A DNA stretch of 64,000 nucleotides from Phymorhynchus buccinoides. Its lineage: Eukaryota; Mollusca; Gastropoda; Neogastropoda; Raphitomidae. Location of the stretch: positions 21,553,340 through 21,617,339 of the forward strand of contig CM065686.1 in the NCBI GenBank assembly GCA_017654935.2. Reading direction: 5' to 3'. Shown here one piece after another: positions 1 through 12,090 of the stretch. The notes beneath the pieces were generated by a model. It was not told the origin of the DNA. It searched no databases and saw only the letters and a list, made by a program, of their open reading frames with translations. Position 1 is the first letter of the stretch, and each line of letters starts with the position of its first letter. The position numbers were made by a program, and so were the translations under genes.

Positions 1-348
1 TCTCGGTTAATTGTAATTTTTCCGTTTTTGCCTTTCTTACCATACATACAGCTGTATTTTAGGAACATTTTTAGCTAATAAACCTTTTTGGAATACTAAC
101 CCTATCCCTAAACCTACCCTATAAGACGGAAAAACGCAACGAACCACAACTGTGACAAATCGCGGTGTACTGCAGTACATAGTGGGGGGTAGGTTAGGTG
201 TTAGGGCTAGGGTTAGTATTCCAAAAAGGTTATTAGCTAAAAATGTTCCTAAAATACAGCTTTATGTATGGTAAGAAAGGCAAAAAAACGGAAAAATACA
301 ATTAAGCGAGAAATGCAGGCTGGGTGGCACATCTGGACCTTTACCTTT
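1..348. mobile_element. Foldback MITE with telomere-like core (cut by window start)
   Basis: About 120 bases at the left are repeated in reverse complement around 205-311. The central part carries degenerate CCCTAA/TTAGGG-like repeats (near 105-120 and 185-220). The complete mirror copy at 43,794-44,168 shows that the terminal inverted repeats extend further, through GTGCCACCC and AGGTAAAGG, so the left end of this copy lies outside the window. No coding capacity is visible. Confidence 0.75.
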
Positions 349-809
349 TATATCTAAGACACGAGTGCCATTTCGCCTTATTCATTGGTTCTAACAGGAT
401 GCTTGTGTGGGGGTGTTTTATGTGGGTTGTGTGTGTCCGAGAGATAGGAAAAGAGAGATAGAGATAGAAAAAGCAAAAACTGAATGTGTATGCGTTGCGT
501 TCATGTGTACACGAGTCTGTTGTCAAGCAATCAATGAATAAATCAATCTGTCCATGTGTGGTGTGTGAGAGAGAAGACAGACACAGAGACAAAGTGAGAG
601 AAAGATAGAGAGAGACAGAATGAATATCAATGTGTGTTGGGTGTGAGAGAAACAGAAAGAGACAGAGACAAAAAAAAGTGAATGAGAGACAGAGCAAGAG
701 TGTGTCTTGTGTTTTATTGAGTGCGTGAACAGGGCCGAAGAGAAAAGGGAGAGGAAGAGAGAGGGAAAAGGTGAAATGACACTGTGGATAAGGAGAATGT
801 CTACCGTTT

Positions 810-863
810 GACAACATCCCTGGTACTGACAACATCCCTGGTACTGACAACATTCCTGGTACC
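810..863. repeat. 18-bp minisatellite, 3 copies
   Basis: Three tandem copies of an 18-base unit reading GACAACATCCCTGGTACT, with one substitution in the third. The mirror copy is at 43,277-43,330. On the other strand the unit yields the repeated peptide VPGMLS, which makes the surrounding frame look protein-like, but the rest of that frame is simple repeat. Confidence 0.85.
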
Positions 864-1051
864 GCTCCAAAAAGGAGCATTTCTGGCCACAAAGCTAAAT
901 GGGAAAAGGTACTACGTTACCTTATAATGAAGCATGGCTATCAGTTTCATGGGTGCGACTACACAAAATGAAAAAAAACCTGAAAGGTCGGGGTCCAGGG
1001 GGTAATGTTCCCCCCCTGCAGCTGAAGCAAACAATTGATTTATTGAAGGTA

Positions 1052-1645
1052 CAGTGGGAATCCGCTTTAAGCGGCCCACTTTAGGGACCAAGAAAAATAT
1101 GGCAGATAAAGCGAATCGGCCGATAAAACGAACACCGAGATACTGTATGCCGCAATTATGCAAATCAAAAGCAATGACGTCAAAATTAAATGTTGCAGAT
1201 CAAATTCAAATTCTTTCCCTTTTTTGCTGAGGGAGTGGTTGTGTGTGTGTGTAGTGTGTGTGTGTTTGTTTATTAATCCGACAACTTGACAGAAGCATGA
1301 GTAAAAGACAATGATTTTGTTTTCTCGAGTGATTTTAGCGCCATTGCAGGGTCTTTCAATTGACAACAGCCCACCTTCCAACTTAACACTCAACCATTGT
1401 AAACGTCAAAAGCGTGTGTTGTCAGATTGTCTGCCTCTGTTGTTTTCCCTCTCAAAAAAGGGGTAAAGAGGAAAAATTATAGAGAAAAAATGTGGCAAAT
1501 AAAGCGAAATTGAAGATTTCAGCATTGGCCATAAAAACGAACAAAATAACCCATACTTAAGAAGAAAAAATTCCGTTCCAGAGGAAACTGGCCAATTAAG
1601 CAGCTTTGGACGATTATCCGATGGCCAAATAAACGGATTCCACTG
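1052..1645. mobile_element. Non-autonomous pogo/Tigger-like transposon
   Basis: Inverted termini CAGTGG(G)AATCCG...CGGATTCCACTG are flanked by TA on both sides (1,050-1,051 and 1,646-1,647), as expected for the Tc1/mariner/pogo superfamily. Further in, the motif CGGCC(A/G)AT recurs in both orientations. A mirror copy lies at 42,526-43,093. There is no transposase ORF. The assignment to pogo/Tigger rests on the CAGT start and the TA target duplication, so the family is an inference. Confidence 0.7.
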
Positions 1646-3439
1646 TAGTGAACAAATTTAAAGAGAAAAGAAATTCCTTTTCTGTTAAAATTAAAAAAAC
1701 AGGACATCCTTGTGATACCAGGAAAAGTTGTGACAAAGATTAATAAACATTCTGCAAATTACCCATTTACAAACTGAAATTCTAGCATTCTAGACTCTCT
1801 CTCTCTCTCTCCTCTCTTATACAAACGACGAGTGATTTTCTTGGAAATTTGAATAATTTCCCCAGCTTTATGCACAAAACACAATGGAGTTTTTCAGGTC
1901 TATCTACTAAACTTTCATTTATGGCATTATATTACAGAATGCTATGTTTTCTTTTCACAAAACAAAATATGACACCACAAATACACCAGATCTATTATTG
2001 CACTTGGAAAAAAAAAGAGATTCACATTCAGTATCTAGTTAACAGATAATGAGATTACATATATGTCTATCTGAGTACTTCTCTCTATACAGCAACTGTC
2101 CAAAATCTATACACTGGATAATAAAGCATCAGCTGTAAACACGGTATAGTGTAAACACCTTAACGTATATCAGTCCAAGTTTAAGCAATTGATGTGGTTG
2201 TTACATGGTTACTTTATCAATCACCAATTAAGAAGCATAATACATAATTTTGCAAAGCAGCAAACAAACAGAATAATCGACATGACAAATCTGCAAATTA
2301 AAAAAAGGCATTTTATATAATGCATAAAGCGAGCGACAGACTATGTGACTGCTTCATAATATGACGCAATCAGGTCGTGATGTTTCACATCATTTGCATA
2401 CTATCCTGCTTGATCAATCTGATCTCAGTTGGGCCCAGTCTGGTGGACAGGGGACGGAATAGCGGGGCGGGTTCTAAATTTTACTGAGCGAGTTCTGATG
2501 GCTTGTGACTTCTTCTGTGCGTGAAACAAAAGGTAGCATAGTCTGTATCCAGCTTAAGAGGACACAAAAAGAAAGGACAGTCGAACATTTGTAAAAAAAA
2601 AGAAGAAAAAATCCTTTGAAAATACAAAAAAGAGGGGAAAATAAAAAGCAAATGGGCGGGAAGTAATTACACTTCTCAAACATAACATGGAATCCATGGT
2701 AATGTACAATTCCTCAAACTATACGACCGCTTTTTGCAAACGAAACGAAAACGAACATGCTTTTGATAAAATGACGTTGAAATGCTCTATGCAATAAATG
2801 GTATAATTTACTGCAACCAAACACACGTTGTTCCCAATGGCCAAGGGAAATAACTTCTATAAACATTTAAGATTATAGCATTCGCAATAGGACTCGTTAT
2901 ATTCACAGAACAGTATTAATAAACAAAACAGCAACGACAACACAATTATTAGTTTCCAAGGAACTATCGTTTTTGTCTGGTCCGTGCCCATTCGTGGCAG
3001 TGTCTGATCATCCGTGCAGACACCAAACCCAGATAAGCATGCGAGGGAAACCTTTGCACCCGTTCTGGTCCAGCCTTATTTTTGTTCCTTTCGACAGCAG
3101 GCTAAATATATTGACTCATGGAAATTTAATCTTCGTTAGGTAGTTTTTTAGTTAAAGGGTGGGGGAACAAATTTGCTGTAACTCCCTTGGCCAAATAATC
3201 TTTATATGCATTCAGTCAAAAATTGTCTTGGTCGAGTATTATCCTTTATGCAAGTTAATCTTACTGTTTGCTTTTAATTTATGAATAGTGCATTTAACTA
3301 AAGGGCTATCTTTATTAGTTTTAACTTTTGTGTGTGTGTGGTGTGTGTGTGGTGTGTGTGGTGGGTGTGTTGTGTGTCCCTGTTTAACTGTCATTGCTTC
3401 CATGTTATCTACTTGTGCCTATTGTTTGTGTAGAATTGT

Positions 3440-3585
3440 CTTCTTCAATGTATGTTGTGTAACTGACCAGTTAATGAAATGTTTTTATTATTTTATTCTG
3501 TATTTAATGCGCAAGCTGGCAACACATTTATTTGTTTGTTTGAAGTTAATAAATTTGATTGACTGATTGATTGATTGCTATCGGT
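3440..3585 (+). repeat. Possible retroposon 3' end with (GATT)n tail
   Basis: AT-rich sequence ends in AATAAATTTGATTGACTGATTG followed by further GATT units. It has the look of a LINE/SINE 3' end with a short microsatellite tail. Its mirror is at 40,625-40,790. No body could be recognised upstream. Confidence 0.35.
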
Positions 3586-4779
3586 GGTCAACTTTGGTTT
3601 TAATCACACTGATAAGGTCTTATAGCACTTGCATTTAGCTTCAGGCACAGGTTACAACTGGCTAAAACTACTACCCAGGGCGGTAGTATGATAGCATGAG
3701 ATAGCTGAGACTTAATTAGAAGAGATTCCACTGTCCTATAGGCATGTTAATAGGACTTGTGGAAGGTTCTAAGTTAGCATCATGCTAAGGTCTAATGGTA
3801 GTGTCGACATGAATACCGTCCCAGTGTATTATGATGTGTGTAATCATGACCAAAAGGAATGCAAAAAAGGACAACAATATTATATGTACAACCACTGTGT
3901 GGTTAAATATTTTCTACCATTGTTAACGATGGAATATCAAATTCAGAGTTGGCTATAGTTATTAGACAGTTATTGCCGGTTACGGCAGGTGGACAACATT
4001 GGTAGAAGAAGAAGAGTTAATAAAATACAGATAATGCACAACCAGTAATATATCATTGATAGACGCAGAATTCAAAAAGGAGAGAGGGTGATGTTTTAGA
4101 AGAGACATGTTCGAACTTAGAGAGCTTCCATCTCGATAGTGCTTTTGTCACCAAAAGAATAAGAATTTTAAGAATATGCAGCTGTTTAGCAAATTTGACC
4201 AGAGCATTAATTTCATCACTGATATCCAATATACAAGATGTGAGTGCCATTTACAGTAATGTACATTTGCCAGCAGTTAAAAACACAACGTCAACAACAA
4301 CAAAAAACAACTTGAAATTGCTGCAGCTTCTGCAAATAACTGTAGGCCTGGTAAAGAGCACACATTAACAATATGCGTCAAAGTCACAAACAGTTTCAGC
4401 TACCTTTGATTCAGAATGACATAAAGGCCTAAGAAACGCCATAACACAGGCAGCAAAAGAGGATCCTCATTTCTGATGTCTACAACCACCAAAAGTCAGT
4501 CAATCTGTCATGTTTTCAGTTGAAAGAAGTCTTAATTCTCTTGGAATGACAAGTTACAAGTTGTAATCCAGTAGTTCCCCCAGCATATCTGTGCGTCACG
4601 GTTGGATTTTGGTAGTTCATAGTATAGGGGCGTCTCTGTGAAATTCGGTCGTTCTCCACTTGGAGAGAGCGTCGCAGCTAATCGCGCCACGCGCATTTTT
4701 TTGTTGTTGCATGCAATTTTTGTGTGGACTGATGAGGAGGAAATGGGAGGTGGTGGTTTTAAATACAGATCCAAATGAC

Positions 4780-5409
4780 AACTTTTTCTTTGCCACTGGG
4801 TTCAACGTGTACTAATTGCTTGGGCACAGGAGGACCTCGATCTCGTTCATCCGAACAGACCATAAGGCCTTTGTGCAAAGTGAGCAGGAAAATCCCCTAT
4901 ACTCCGAACTCGGGTTTATCGTATGCACGAGGCGATCGCGTTACCTCTGTGCCTCTCTACACTTTCTAAAAAAGATTTGAGGAGAAAGATTACTTATTTT
5001 CTTTTAGATTTACCAGAAAAAGAAGAAAGAAAGAAGAAGACGAAAGGAGTGAATCCAGGCACCCCGCGAGTAAATACCTATGCAAGGACCATAAAATTCC
5101 CCACCCAAGCACCCACCACGTGGGATACCTGGGGATTCTTTTTGTATAAATATGTTCCCCCCATTCTGGAAATTCTGTGCATGTAACTTCCTATAATCTG
5201 TCACTCTCTTTGACTCTGCCTTTTCCCCTTTTGTTTGCTTTTACTGTCGTCTACTAATCTTTCTGCCTTACCTACAGGTCCGTTCTCATTCTCCTGCCCT
5301 TTCTTTCAAGAAACATTTTCAAAAAAAGATTTCCTCCTCCAGCCGAAGTCCGACTTGCTGGGCTTAAACTATTTCTTAGTTATGCGCATAATGGTAGCAT
5401 GACGCATCT
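4780..5409 (+). mobile_element. SINE-like repeat, short-tail variant, truncated by gap
   Basis: Member of a family with at least ten copies in this window. The recognisable body runs GGGATACC(T/G)GGGG..., GTTCCCCC, TTCTGGAAATTCTGTGC, TAACTTCCT, CTCTCTTTGACTCTGCC, then the short-tail end CAGCCGAAGTC...ATGCGCATAATGGTAGCATGACGCATCT, where the N run begins. The 5' extension includes a segment reading CCGAACAGACCATAAGGC. Complete short-tail copies elsewhere end in GATCGAAGAAGAAG. It has a pyrimidine-rich body and no ORF. Pol III boxes were not located with certainty. Confidence 0.7.
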
Positions 5410-5909
5410 NNNNNNNNNNNNNNNNNNNNNNNNNNNNNNNNNNNNNNNNNNNNNNNNNNNNNNNNNNNNNNNNNNNNNNNNNNNNNNNNNNNNNNNNNNN
5501 NNNNNNNNNNNNNNNNNNNNNNNNNNNNNNNNNNNNNNNNNNNNNNNNNNNNNNNNNNNNNNNNNNNNNNNNNNNNNNNNNNNNNNNNNNNNNNNNNNNN
5601 NNNNNNNNNNNNNNNNNNNNNNNNNNNNNNNNNNNNNNNNNNNNNNNNNNNNNNNNNNNNNNNNNNNNNNNNNNNNNNNNNNNNNNNNNNNNNNNNNNNN
5701 NNNNNNNNNNNNNNNNNNNNNNNNNNNNNNNNNNNNNNNNNNNNNNNNNNNNNNNNNNNNNNNNNNNNNNNNNNNNNNNNNNNNNNNNNNNNNNNNNNNN
5801 NNNNNNNNNNNNNNNNNNNNNNNNNNNNNNNNNNNNNNNNNNNNNNNNNNNNNNNNNNNNNNNNNNNNNNNNNNNNNNNNNNNNNNNNNNNNNNNNNNNN
5901 NNNNNNNNN
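5410..5909. other. Scaffold gap, exactly 500 N
   Basis: The run of N is exactly 500 bases long, identical in length to the second run at 38,501-39,000, so it is padding of unknown true size. The left flank is inside a SINE-like repeat and the right flank is inside a 45-bp tandem repeat, both good reasons for an assembly break. Confidence 0.98.
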
Positions 5910-6235
5910 ATAGACATCCAAATGCTAGAAAAGAGTCTCCTTTGGCAATAACAATACACATCACAATAATGCTCGAAATAGGTCTACTTGCAATAAATAG
6001 ACACATAGACATAACGCTAAAAATATTCTACTTTGCATAAATCATACACATACCATATGCTAGAAGAGGTCTCTTTGCAATAAACATACACATACATAAT
6101 GCCTAGAAGAGGTCTACTTTGCATATCACATAACATAATTCTAGAAGAGGTCTACTTTGCAATACACATCCACATAACAATGATGCTAAAAAGGGTCTAC
6201 TTTGCAATAAACATCAAATAAAATATGCTAAACAT
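5910..6235. repeat. 45-bp tandem repeat (left copy, noisy)
   Basis: Degenerate tandem units built around CTAGAAGAGGTCTACTTTGC and ATAAACATACACATA. The right-arm mirror at 26,403-26,868 is cleaner and shows a 45-base period. Units here vary in length and sequence, and the array starts at the N run, so its full length is unknown. Confidence 0.8.
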
Positions 6236-7179
6236 CACACACATCACGTTTGTAAACTCACAATAGCACTAAAGTGTGTCCACTGCCATATCGAACATGA
6301 GATAACATAATCCGGGCAAACGTGCCCAAAAGTGAGAATCTAAAAACACACAAAACATGCACATGTAACTAAAGGCGCGCCTAAAAAACCCGCGTTACAA
6401 ACCTCGCTGTACCATGCCTGCGCACATGACATACTGTGCTCACACATGCATGCACATCACCCACATACCACATACATCACACACAGAGAATCAACACCAC
6501 ACACCACCACTACACACCCACACACACACATGCACGCACACACACACTTTATGCCTACAAACCAATCACATGCTAAGTATACAGTAGAACTTTGTCCAAT
6601 AGTCTGCCTCAGAAATAAATCAAACGGAAAAAAAAACCCACCACACACACACACCAAAACAATAATCTTTACGGCTAATTGAACTTCATCTACGTATTAT
6701 CATTTGTGAACATTCATCTAACACAATTTTTTATACATCTTTGATTTCAATTGTACCCAGCTACTTAAAACCTAATCAAGTCCTACTTGTTAACTTTTAT
6801 AACCAAGGGTTTACAGAATATTGTCAAAGCATAGCTTTTACACATACGTTTAAGTTTCGACAAGGATACTGTCCATGCAAAACCTATACCTGATAAAGAA
6901 GAAAAGAAGAAGAAGAGAGAAGAGAAAGCCTAAGCATAAACGCATGGCATGTGTGTTCTGAACCGTGAATTGAAAGGAAACATCAATGTCTCCACATCGG
7001 ACCTTCACTTTTATTCTTCTTTAAAGTATACGGAATATTCTTTAAACAAGGGCAACTTAAAATGGAATGCTAAGACTCCATCGCGATCAAGTTAAATTAT
7101 ATCCCTAGTTACGTCCTTAAATCATATTAAATGTTCAAACAGAAAACGTGTATTTTTTGTGTGTGTTTTTTGCTGTCCC

Positions 7180-7790
7180 ATCTTCTGGCCTATAGTGTCG
7201 TTGCTCCCATCCGCTCTTTTCCGAGTCCAACTCGCGCCACACCCTGGCTTGTTCGGTTGCAGAATCTGAAACCAGCAGTCCAAGGGGAGCGACTCTATGT
7301 TAGGCCTCAGAGAGGCAACCTCCAAGGAGTCCTGCACTGCTGCTAGGTCACTTTGGTGGGTTCAGTGACCTGTATGCGAGGACACCACCCTCTAAGCCCC
7401 CACTGATGACAATAATGTCTTAGTCGCAGAGCCACGTGAATGAGTCTTCTTCCGGGTGAGCCACCTACGTCAGTCCAATGACAGCTCCCGCAGAACATTA
7501 CTGTCCCCATGACTTTGACCCGACGCACCGATGGCATAGCTGGTTTGTAATCGAACTGAGGTCGCCATGACAGCAGGGCTGAAGTCCTAGAATTTAGAAC
7601 TTTTGATTCTTTTGATCATTGATTGAAATGGGCGGTTGACATGATGCTGATGTCTATGAGTTCCGTATCAGTCTATGAGCTATTGGACGGTGCTGCATTC
7701 TACGCTTCCTTTCATAATGATATCCTTGGCGTTAACCAGGCCCGAGAACTACGAGAACCTGCAAGTGTTGGTCCATAATTAGAGCAACAC
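7180..7790 (-). repeat. Unassigned interspersed sequence, mirrored at about 24,740-25,440
   Basis: GC-richer block than its surroundings, containing CCCCATGACTTTGACCC and GTTAACCAGGCCCGAGAACTAC. Its mirror is in the right arm. It has the composition of a dispersed repeat rather than of coding sequence, since frames are interrupted differently in the two arms. I cannot assign a family. Confidence 0.35.
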
Positions 7791-7994
7791 TCTCAGAAAA
7801 AACGTTTTGCTGACGTTCGTTAAATTCGTTACGCGAGTGTTATGCTCTAATCTCTAAAGATCGGTTTCCTTAGTGTTAGTTTGTGACCACAACTACATTT
7901 GTTTCACAAGAATGACGAGAAACGTGCCAATACTCGTTCTGTTGTAAACATACTGCCGCTCTTTTGTAAACAGGAACAGGCATTGGCTAATTGT

Positions 7995-8171
7995 CCGTAT
8001 TTTTCAGACTATAACTATACGGCGCCCCTTTTGTATAAAGCCCCCCCCAATTTTATCCACATTTTTAGATTTTGTTATCACATTTTCTTACTATTTTAGT
8101 TAGACACATTATAAGGGGCGCAGGGTCTCAGTCTGATAAAAAAATTATTAACCTTATAGTCCGGAATACGG
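7995..8171. mobile_element. MITE with CCGTAT...ATACGG termini
   Basis: Inverted termini CCGTATTTTTCAGACTATA and TATAGTCCGGAATACGG enclose about 140 bases rich in GCGCC and polypyrimidine. The mirror copy at 24,349-24,528 has TA on both sides, consistent with Tc1/mariner-type integration. Non-coding. Confidence 0.75.
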
Positions 8172-9602
8172 TAAAGAATGCATACCAAGAGTGTAGACAC
8201 ATCCAAATAGTCATTGGAGGAGTGTGTGTGAGTGTTTGTTGTGGTGTGTGGGAGGGGTAAACTTTGAAAACATGAGTTCGTTGCCTAAATCTAACTCTTA
8301 CAAACACATACGAATTAGATTACATACTATGACAGGAACTAAAGAGTTGCAGCTCTGGACTTTGTCCCCCAAGAACTCTCTCTTAATCGAACCATATAGG
8401 GGCACACCACCGCTGCAAAGCCAGAGAGAAAAAAAATTAACAAAAGGCAAGAGCCTTCAGGCTCACGCGCTTTGTGTTTTTGTTTGGGGATTTGGATCAA
8501 AATTCCGATTGTTGACTCCAAATACACTTCAAGGTCAAGGTCAGAAGGGTACAATTTCTTTTTTTCTTCTTCAAACATCGTTTGTTGATGATAAAACAGC
8601 AACATATAAATGCATTTGACCTGTGAGCATAGACATCATACATCTATTCTTTTGTTTGTAATTACAAAGACCAGACAGAGGACATAAATAATAAATCGTA
8701 AATAATCATTCAAAGAGACAAAGAATGCATTGGAGTTAAATGGTGAAGAGCGTCATAAAGACTGAATATATATTATGGTATCTGCGGCAGAGTCACTTAT
8801 AATGGCAAGAAACATTTTATATGACAATTCATACACGAAAAGCAACACAATTCTTAGCCCGAGACTAGACTGGTTTTGTTAGTAATACTGACCAAACCCT
8901 AATAAGAGTCGAATCTAAAGGGGCCATTTCTATGCTAGAACGACTCCATGCGATATCCCTCTATAAAATTTTTAAGTGATTCTGTGCAGCGGTTCGTGGG
9001 ATTTGGTAGAGAAAAACAAGGTCGTTCAAGGCCTCATGGTCCCGATTTCCTCGATACTTAGCATTCACATAATGAAGTTAACTAGTGTACCTCTTTCAAT
9101 TTGGGGAATGTATCTGCCAGGATGTATAAAAGGTAGGCGCAAAACAAATAATTGATGATTTTCAAGGTCAAGGTTGAGTCAAGAGCTAAAAGTCACCCTG
9201 CATACCTTATCCCCGTAAAGCTAATGCATCACATCCACTGTTGGGGAACATAACCGTGAAAATGTGAAAGAAACATTTTCATGTTAGATTGTCAAGGTCA
9301 GGTCATTGGTTTCCATTTTAGGCAATACTTTATCTGAAGATTGCTGAACATCTATATGTGTATGCAAAATTTGAACAATGTATCACATAAGTTCAGGAAA
9401 AATTACAACAGACCCACACTCATATACATACACCCAGAAAAACCGATCGAACAGAAAATAATTATAACTCACTACGTTGACACGAGTGAGCCAAAAAACC
9501 AAGAGGAAGTGTTGGAATGGGGAGAAAAGAGAAGACGAGTTGGAAACGGAGGATAGAGAGGAAGAGGAGAGAGTCAGGCATGCAACAGACATAGAGTAAA
9601 GG

Positions 9603-9748
9603 CTCGGCTATACGTCAACTAAAATCGTATAACTTATGATATGATTCGACCATGTGTTCCTTGAAGAACACAATTGTGACTCGCGCTTCGAGACCATGTG
9701 TATCAATTCCCTGTCAGTCATACATTTCAGTATGACATGTCAGCCGAG
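9603..9748. mobile_element. MITE with CTCGGCTA termini (left-arm copy)
   Basis: Starts CTCGGCTATACGTCAACT and ends ATGACATGTCAGCCGAG, an imperfect inverted repeat. An inner motif, CACAATTGTGACTCGCGCTTCG, is shared with the mirror copy at 22,702-22,846. Non-coding. Confidence 0.7.
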
Positions 9749-9945
9749 TTTTTAAGACTAAGAGAAACAGAAAATATTCATGGTCCTTATATCACTAAAA
9801 GAATAATTGAGTCATTCTTTTACTTCCACGTATCCTCCCCCTCCCCCTCGTCTCTCTCAAGCCTTAAATATATACACACTACATACACACCCTTTCATAA
9901 GTAACACTTTAGCTTAATGGGGTTCATGCACACAGATACACAAAT

Positions 9946-10910
9946 GTTACCATCACCAAAAAGGGGTCTGGAGGTGAAATGGCAGATTTTATTATTAGCA
10001 TTTACATAATCTGCAAACATGTACCTTTCCTTTTGATATAGATTTATTGCTCTAACTACAAAAAATGAGGAAGTTTAGGGTGTTAAAGAGGGTAACCCTC
10101 CATCAATGGCCGTTTTGAGAAAACTGGGGGGTGGGTTGCAAAGATTTTTTACACACTAGGCCTATCACTAGTCACTGACTATTGTCGCAGTCGCCGATCG
10201 AGTCGAAGCCGGTTTTACAGTTTTTTGAGGCAGTCTCGGCACGGTCAGTTTCGTTTTCTCGTCGGAATCGTTGCGTTGAAATATTTTATTAACAATGCTC
10301 CAAGTTCTCCTTGATCGCGACTGGTAGTGTTGAAATGACCGAGTAATTGAGCACAAAATTCAATCTTTCGAAATGAGATCGTCTGCAATCATATGCCTGT
10401 TGCTTCGAAACTGCAAGCAGGAAAACAAGTTTTCTCCACTCTCGAACCAATCACGTTGCGCGTTGCCTTTCAGTAACTAAGACAGAGTCTATCCTACCTC
10501 TCATTGGGTCGAAGTTTCAATCTCTCCTCTGTGTTTACGTGCCTAATTTTGCCATACCATGCCCTTCTGATTGGTTGGATTTCAAAACGAGCACGCGAGC
10601 AAAGCAGTTAAGGTCACAAGCTTTCCAGAGATATATACATGATGGGGCCCGATCAGGGTTTCAGTTTAGCAGTTTTCAATCAAAATTTAGTCTTTAACAG
10701 CGATTAAAATAGATAATTGCCATGGGTAGGTCATTTAAATGTTTTTTTAAGCTTTACCATTTGAATTTCACTTAGTCCAATGCATGAAGTGCGTTTAATG
10801 TGGCAGAATCCATTCACGTGAACTCAAAATCCTACTTTTGACCCACTGAAAACTTTTTGTGCCTCTAACCACAACGCTGCTGCAGTTATACCGGTTCGTG
10901 ATCGGGTCAC
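9946..10910 (-). mobile_element. GTGACCC-ended DNA transposon (left-arm copy)
   Basis: Mirror image of the element at 21,523-22,500. Flanked on both sides by AAAT (9,942-9,945 and 10,911-10,914), the reverse complement of the ATTT that flanks the other copy. The left terminus is damaged (GTTACC instead of GTGACCC). The short acidic ORF of the right-arm copy is frame-broken here, at about 10,150-10,410 on the minus strand. Confidence 0.7.
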
Positions 10911-11040
10911 AAATAGACACTCAATATATAGCACGCACCCACACAATCGAAGATTAGACACCACACACACACTCTCACACAACAACACTCTCTGACACAC
11001 ACCACATACTCACACACATCACAACACCACACACAGTTTT

Positions 11041-11120
11041 TTACCGATGGCTTGATAAAAAAGTATAGTATTTGCTTATTCATGTTCCTCTGAAAATAAA
11101 ATTTTGACTTGACTTGACTT
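11041..11120 (+). repeat. Retroposon 3' end with (GACTT)n tail
   Basis: The sequence GAAAATAAAATTTTGACTTGACTTGACTT follows GGCTTGATAAAAAAGTA. It resembles a LINE/SINE 3' terminus with a pentamer tail. The mirror is at 21,301-21,385. No RT-coding sequence is seen next to it. Confidence 0.45.
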
Positions 11121-11324
11121 CACACACACACGACACAACATCTAAGCAGACACACACCACCACACACACACATACTGTCACGCACACACTGGGACACACA
11201 TACCTGTAGAGCTGTGATAGCAAGCTTGGAAATCAAAATCATGAACTCACGACTCTGTCCAAGATAACCCGCCCTAAGTTCAAGACACACACAGAAGAAA
11301 GTGTTGCTGTTGTTGTTGTTGCTG

Positions 11325-11740
11325 TTGACGTACATGCTAAAAGGCATCCATGGGTCATCTCAACAGCCGGAGCCTCTTGAACACTCGGGTACATGCTCAG
11401 CTACGGGTGAATCATTACGTGTGTGACCGTGTTAGATCCCCTGCTACAATAGGCAGCCCCACTCCGTCTCGGGGATTTGGAGCTGGTGATGTTAAGGCTG
11501 GAGCTTGTCAGGGCATAGTACAAAGAACTCCGCTGTCAATGATGGAGTGATCGAACCCCAGCCTGCCCTTTCTTTTAAGTTCACGGATATTTGACTGACA
11601 TTTGAGTACTTCCATAGGGGGCTTAAAGCAGCCTGACCCATGCACTTTACGCATGTGAAACCCCACGCAGCGAACAGGTCATAAGAGTAGGGAAGTCCCC
11701 TGCTGCCTGTTATGAATCAATGTGATAAGTAAAAGTTCCC
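11325..11740 (-). repeat. Interspersed repeat R3 (left-arm copy)
   Basis: Minus-strand copy of a dispersed family also present at 20,640-21,110, 55,560-55,755 and 63,480-63,690. Diagnostic strings on the element's own strand are AGCTCCTAGCATAACATCA, CACACGTAATG, GCATTTGTACC and GTGTTCAAG, and it ends in (CAA)n. In 20,823-20,860 it includes GGGTTCGATCACTC, resembling a Pol III B box, so a tRNA-derived SINE is possible. Confidence 0.55.
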
Positions 11741-11789
11741 TGATCCATTGGTCCCCCCAAACGATCTCTGTCTACCTAAAAAATACACC

Positions 11790-12090
11790 AGACCTACCAT
11801 ACCATACATACTCATACCATGCCTATCATACCATGCATCATCCCTGCCATTCTACCATGCCATATCATACCCATGCCATACCATACCATCTCTACCATGC
11901 AATATCATACCATGCCATATCATCCATATCATACCATGCCATATCATACCATCATATCATCCATGCCATATCATAACCATGCCTATCATACCATGCCATA
12001 TCATACCATTCAATATCATCCATATCATACCATATAATACCATGCCATATCATACGCATGCATATCATACCATCTACCAGACCATACCAT
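11790..12090. repeat. CATACCATGCCATAT minisatellite
   Basis: Tandem 15-base unit assembled from 5-base words (ATACC, ATGCC, ATATC) with many length variants. The mirror array is at 20,284-20,600. It yields open frames in several phases rich in Ile, Pro, Tyr and His that are not genes. Confidence 0.9.

Larger units (their letters stand above)
1..5409. repeat. Outer inverted-repeat arm A (left)
   Basis: The whole contig up to the first N run reappears in reverse complement at 39,001-44,168. Anchor pairs read by eye are 1 with 44,134, 1,645 with 42,526, 4,310 with 40,055 and 5,340 with 39,231. The sum of paired coordinates drifts by only a few hundred bases over 5 kb, so the arms are collinear with small indels. 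The stretch 1,650-4,500 holds no gene I can recognise, only AT-rich sequence with a (GT)n tract near 3,330-3,375. The long frame on the minus strand at 341-892 is a translation of low-complexity (GA)-rich DNA. Confidence 0.93.

Noticed and set aside
341..892. 183-codon minus-strand frame conserved in both A and A' (mirror at 43,247-43,798)
   Set aside because: Its conservation only reflects the inverted duplication. The sequence is low-complexity (GA)/(CT)-rich plus an 18-bp minisatellite.
5369..6040. Open frames crossing the N run
   Set aside because: Made of unknown bases. The same applies to the frames across 38,501-39,000.
6430..6660. Possible direct-repeat array suggestive of CRISPR
   Set aside because: It is (CA)n microsatellite without spacer structure, in a eukaryotic genome.
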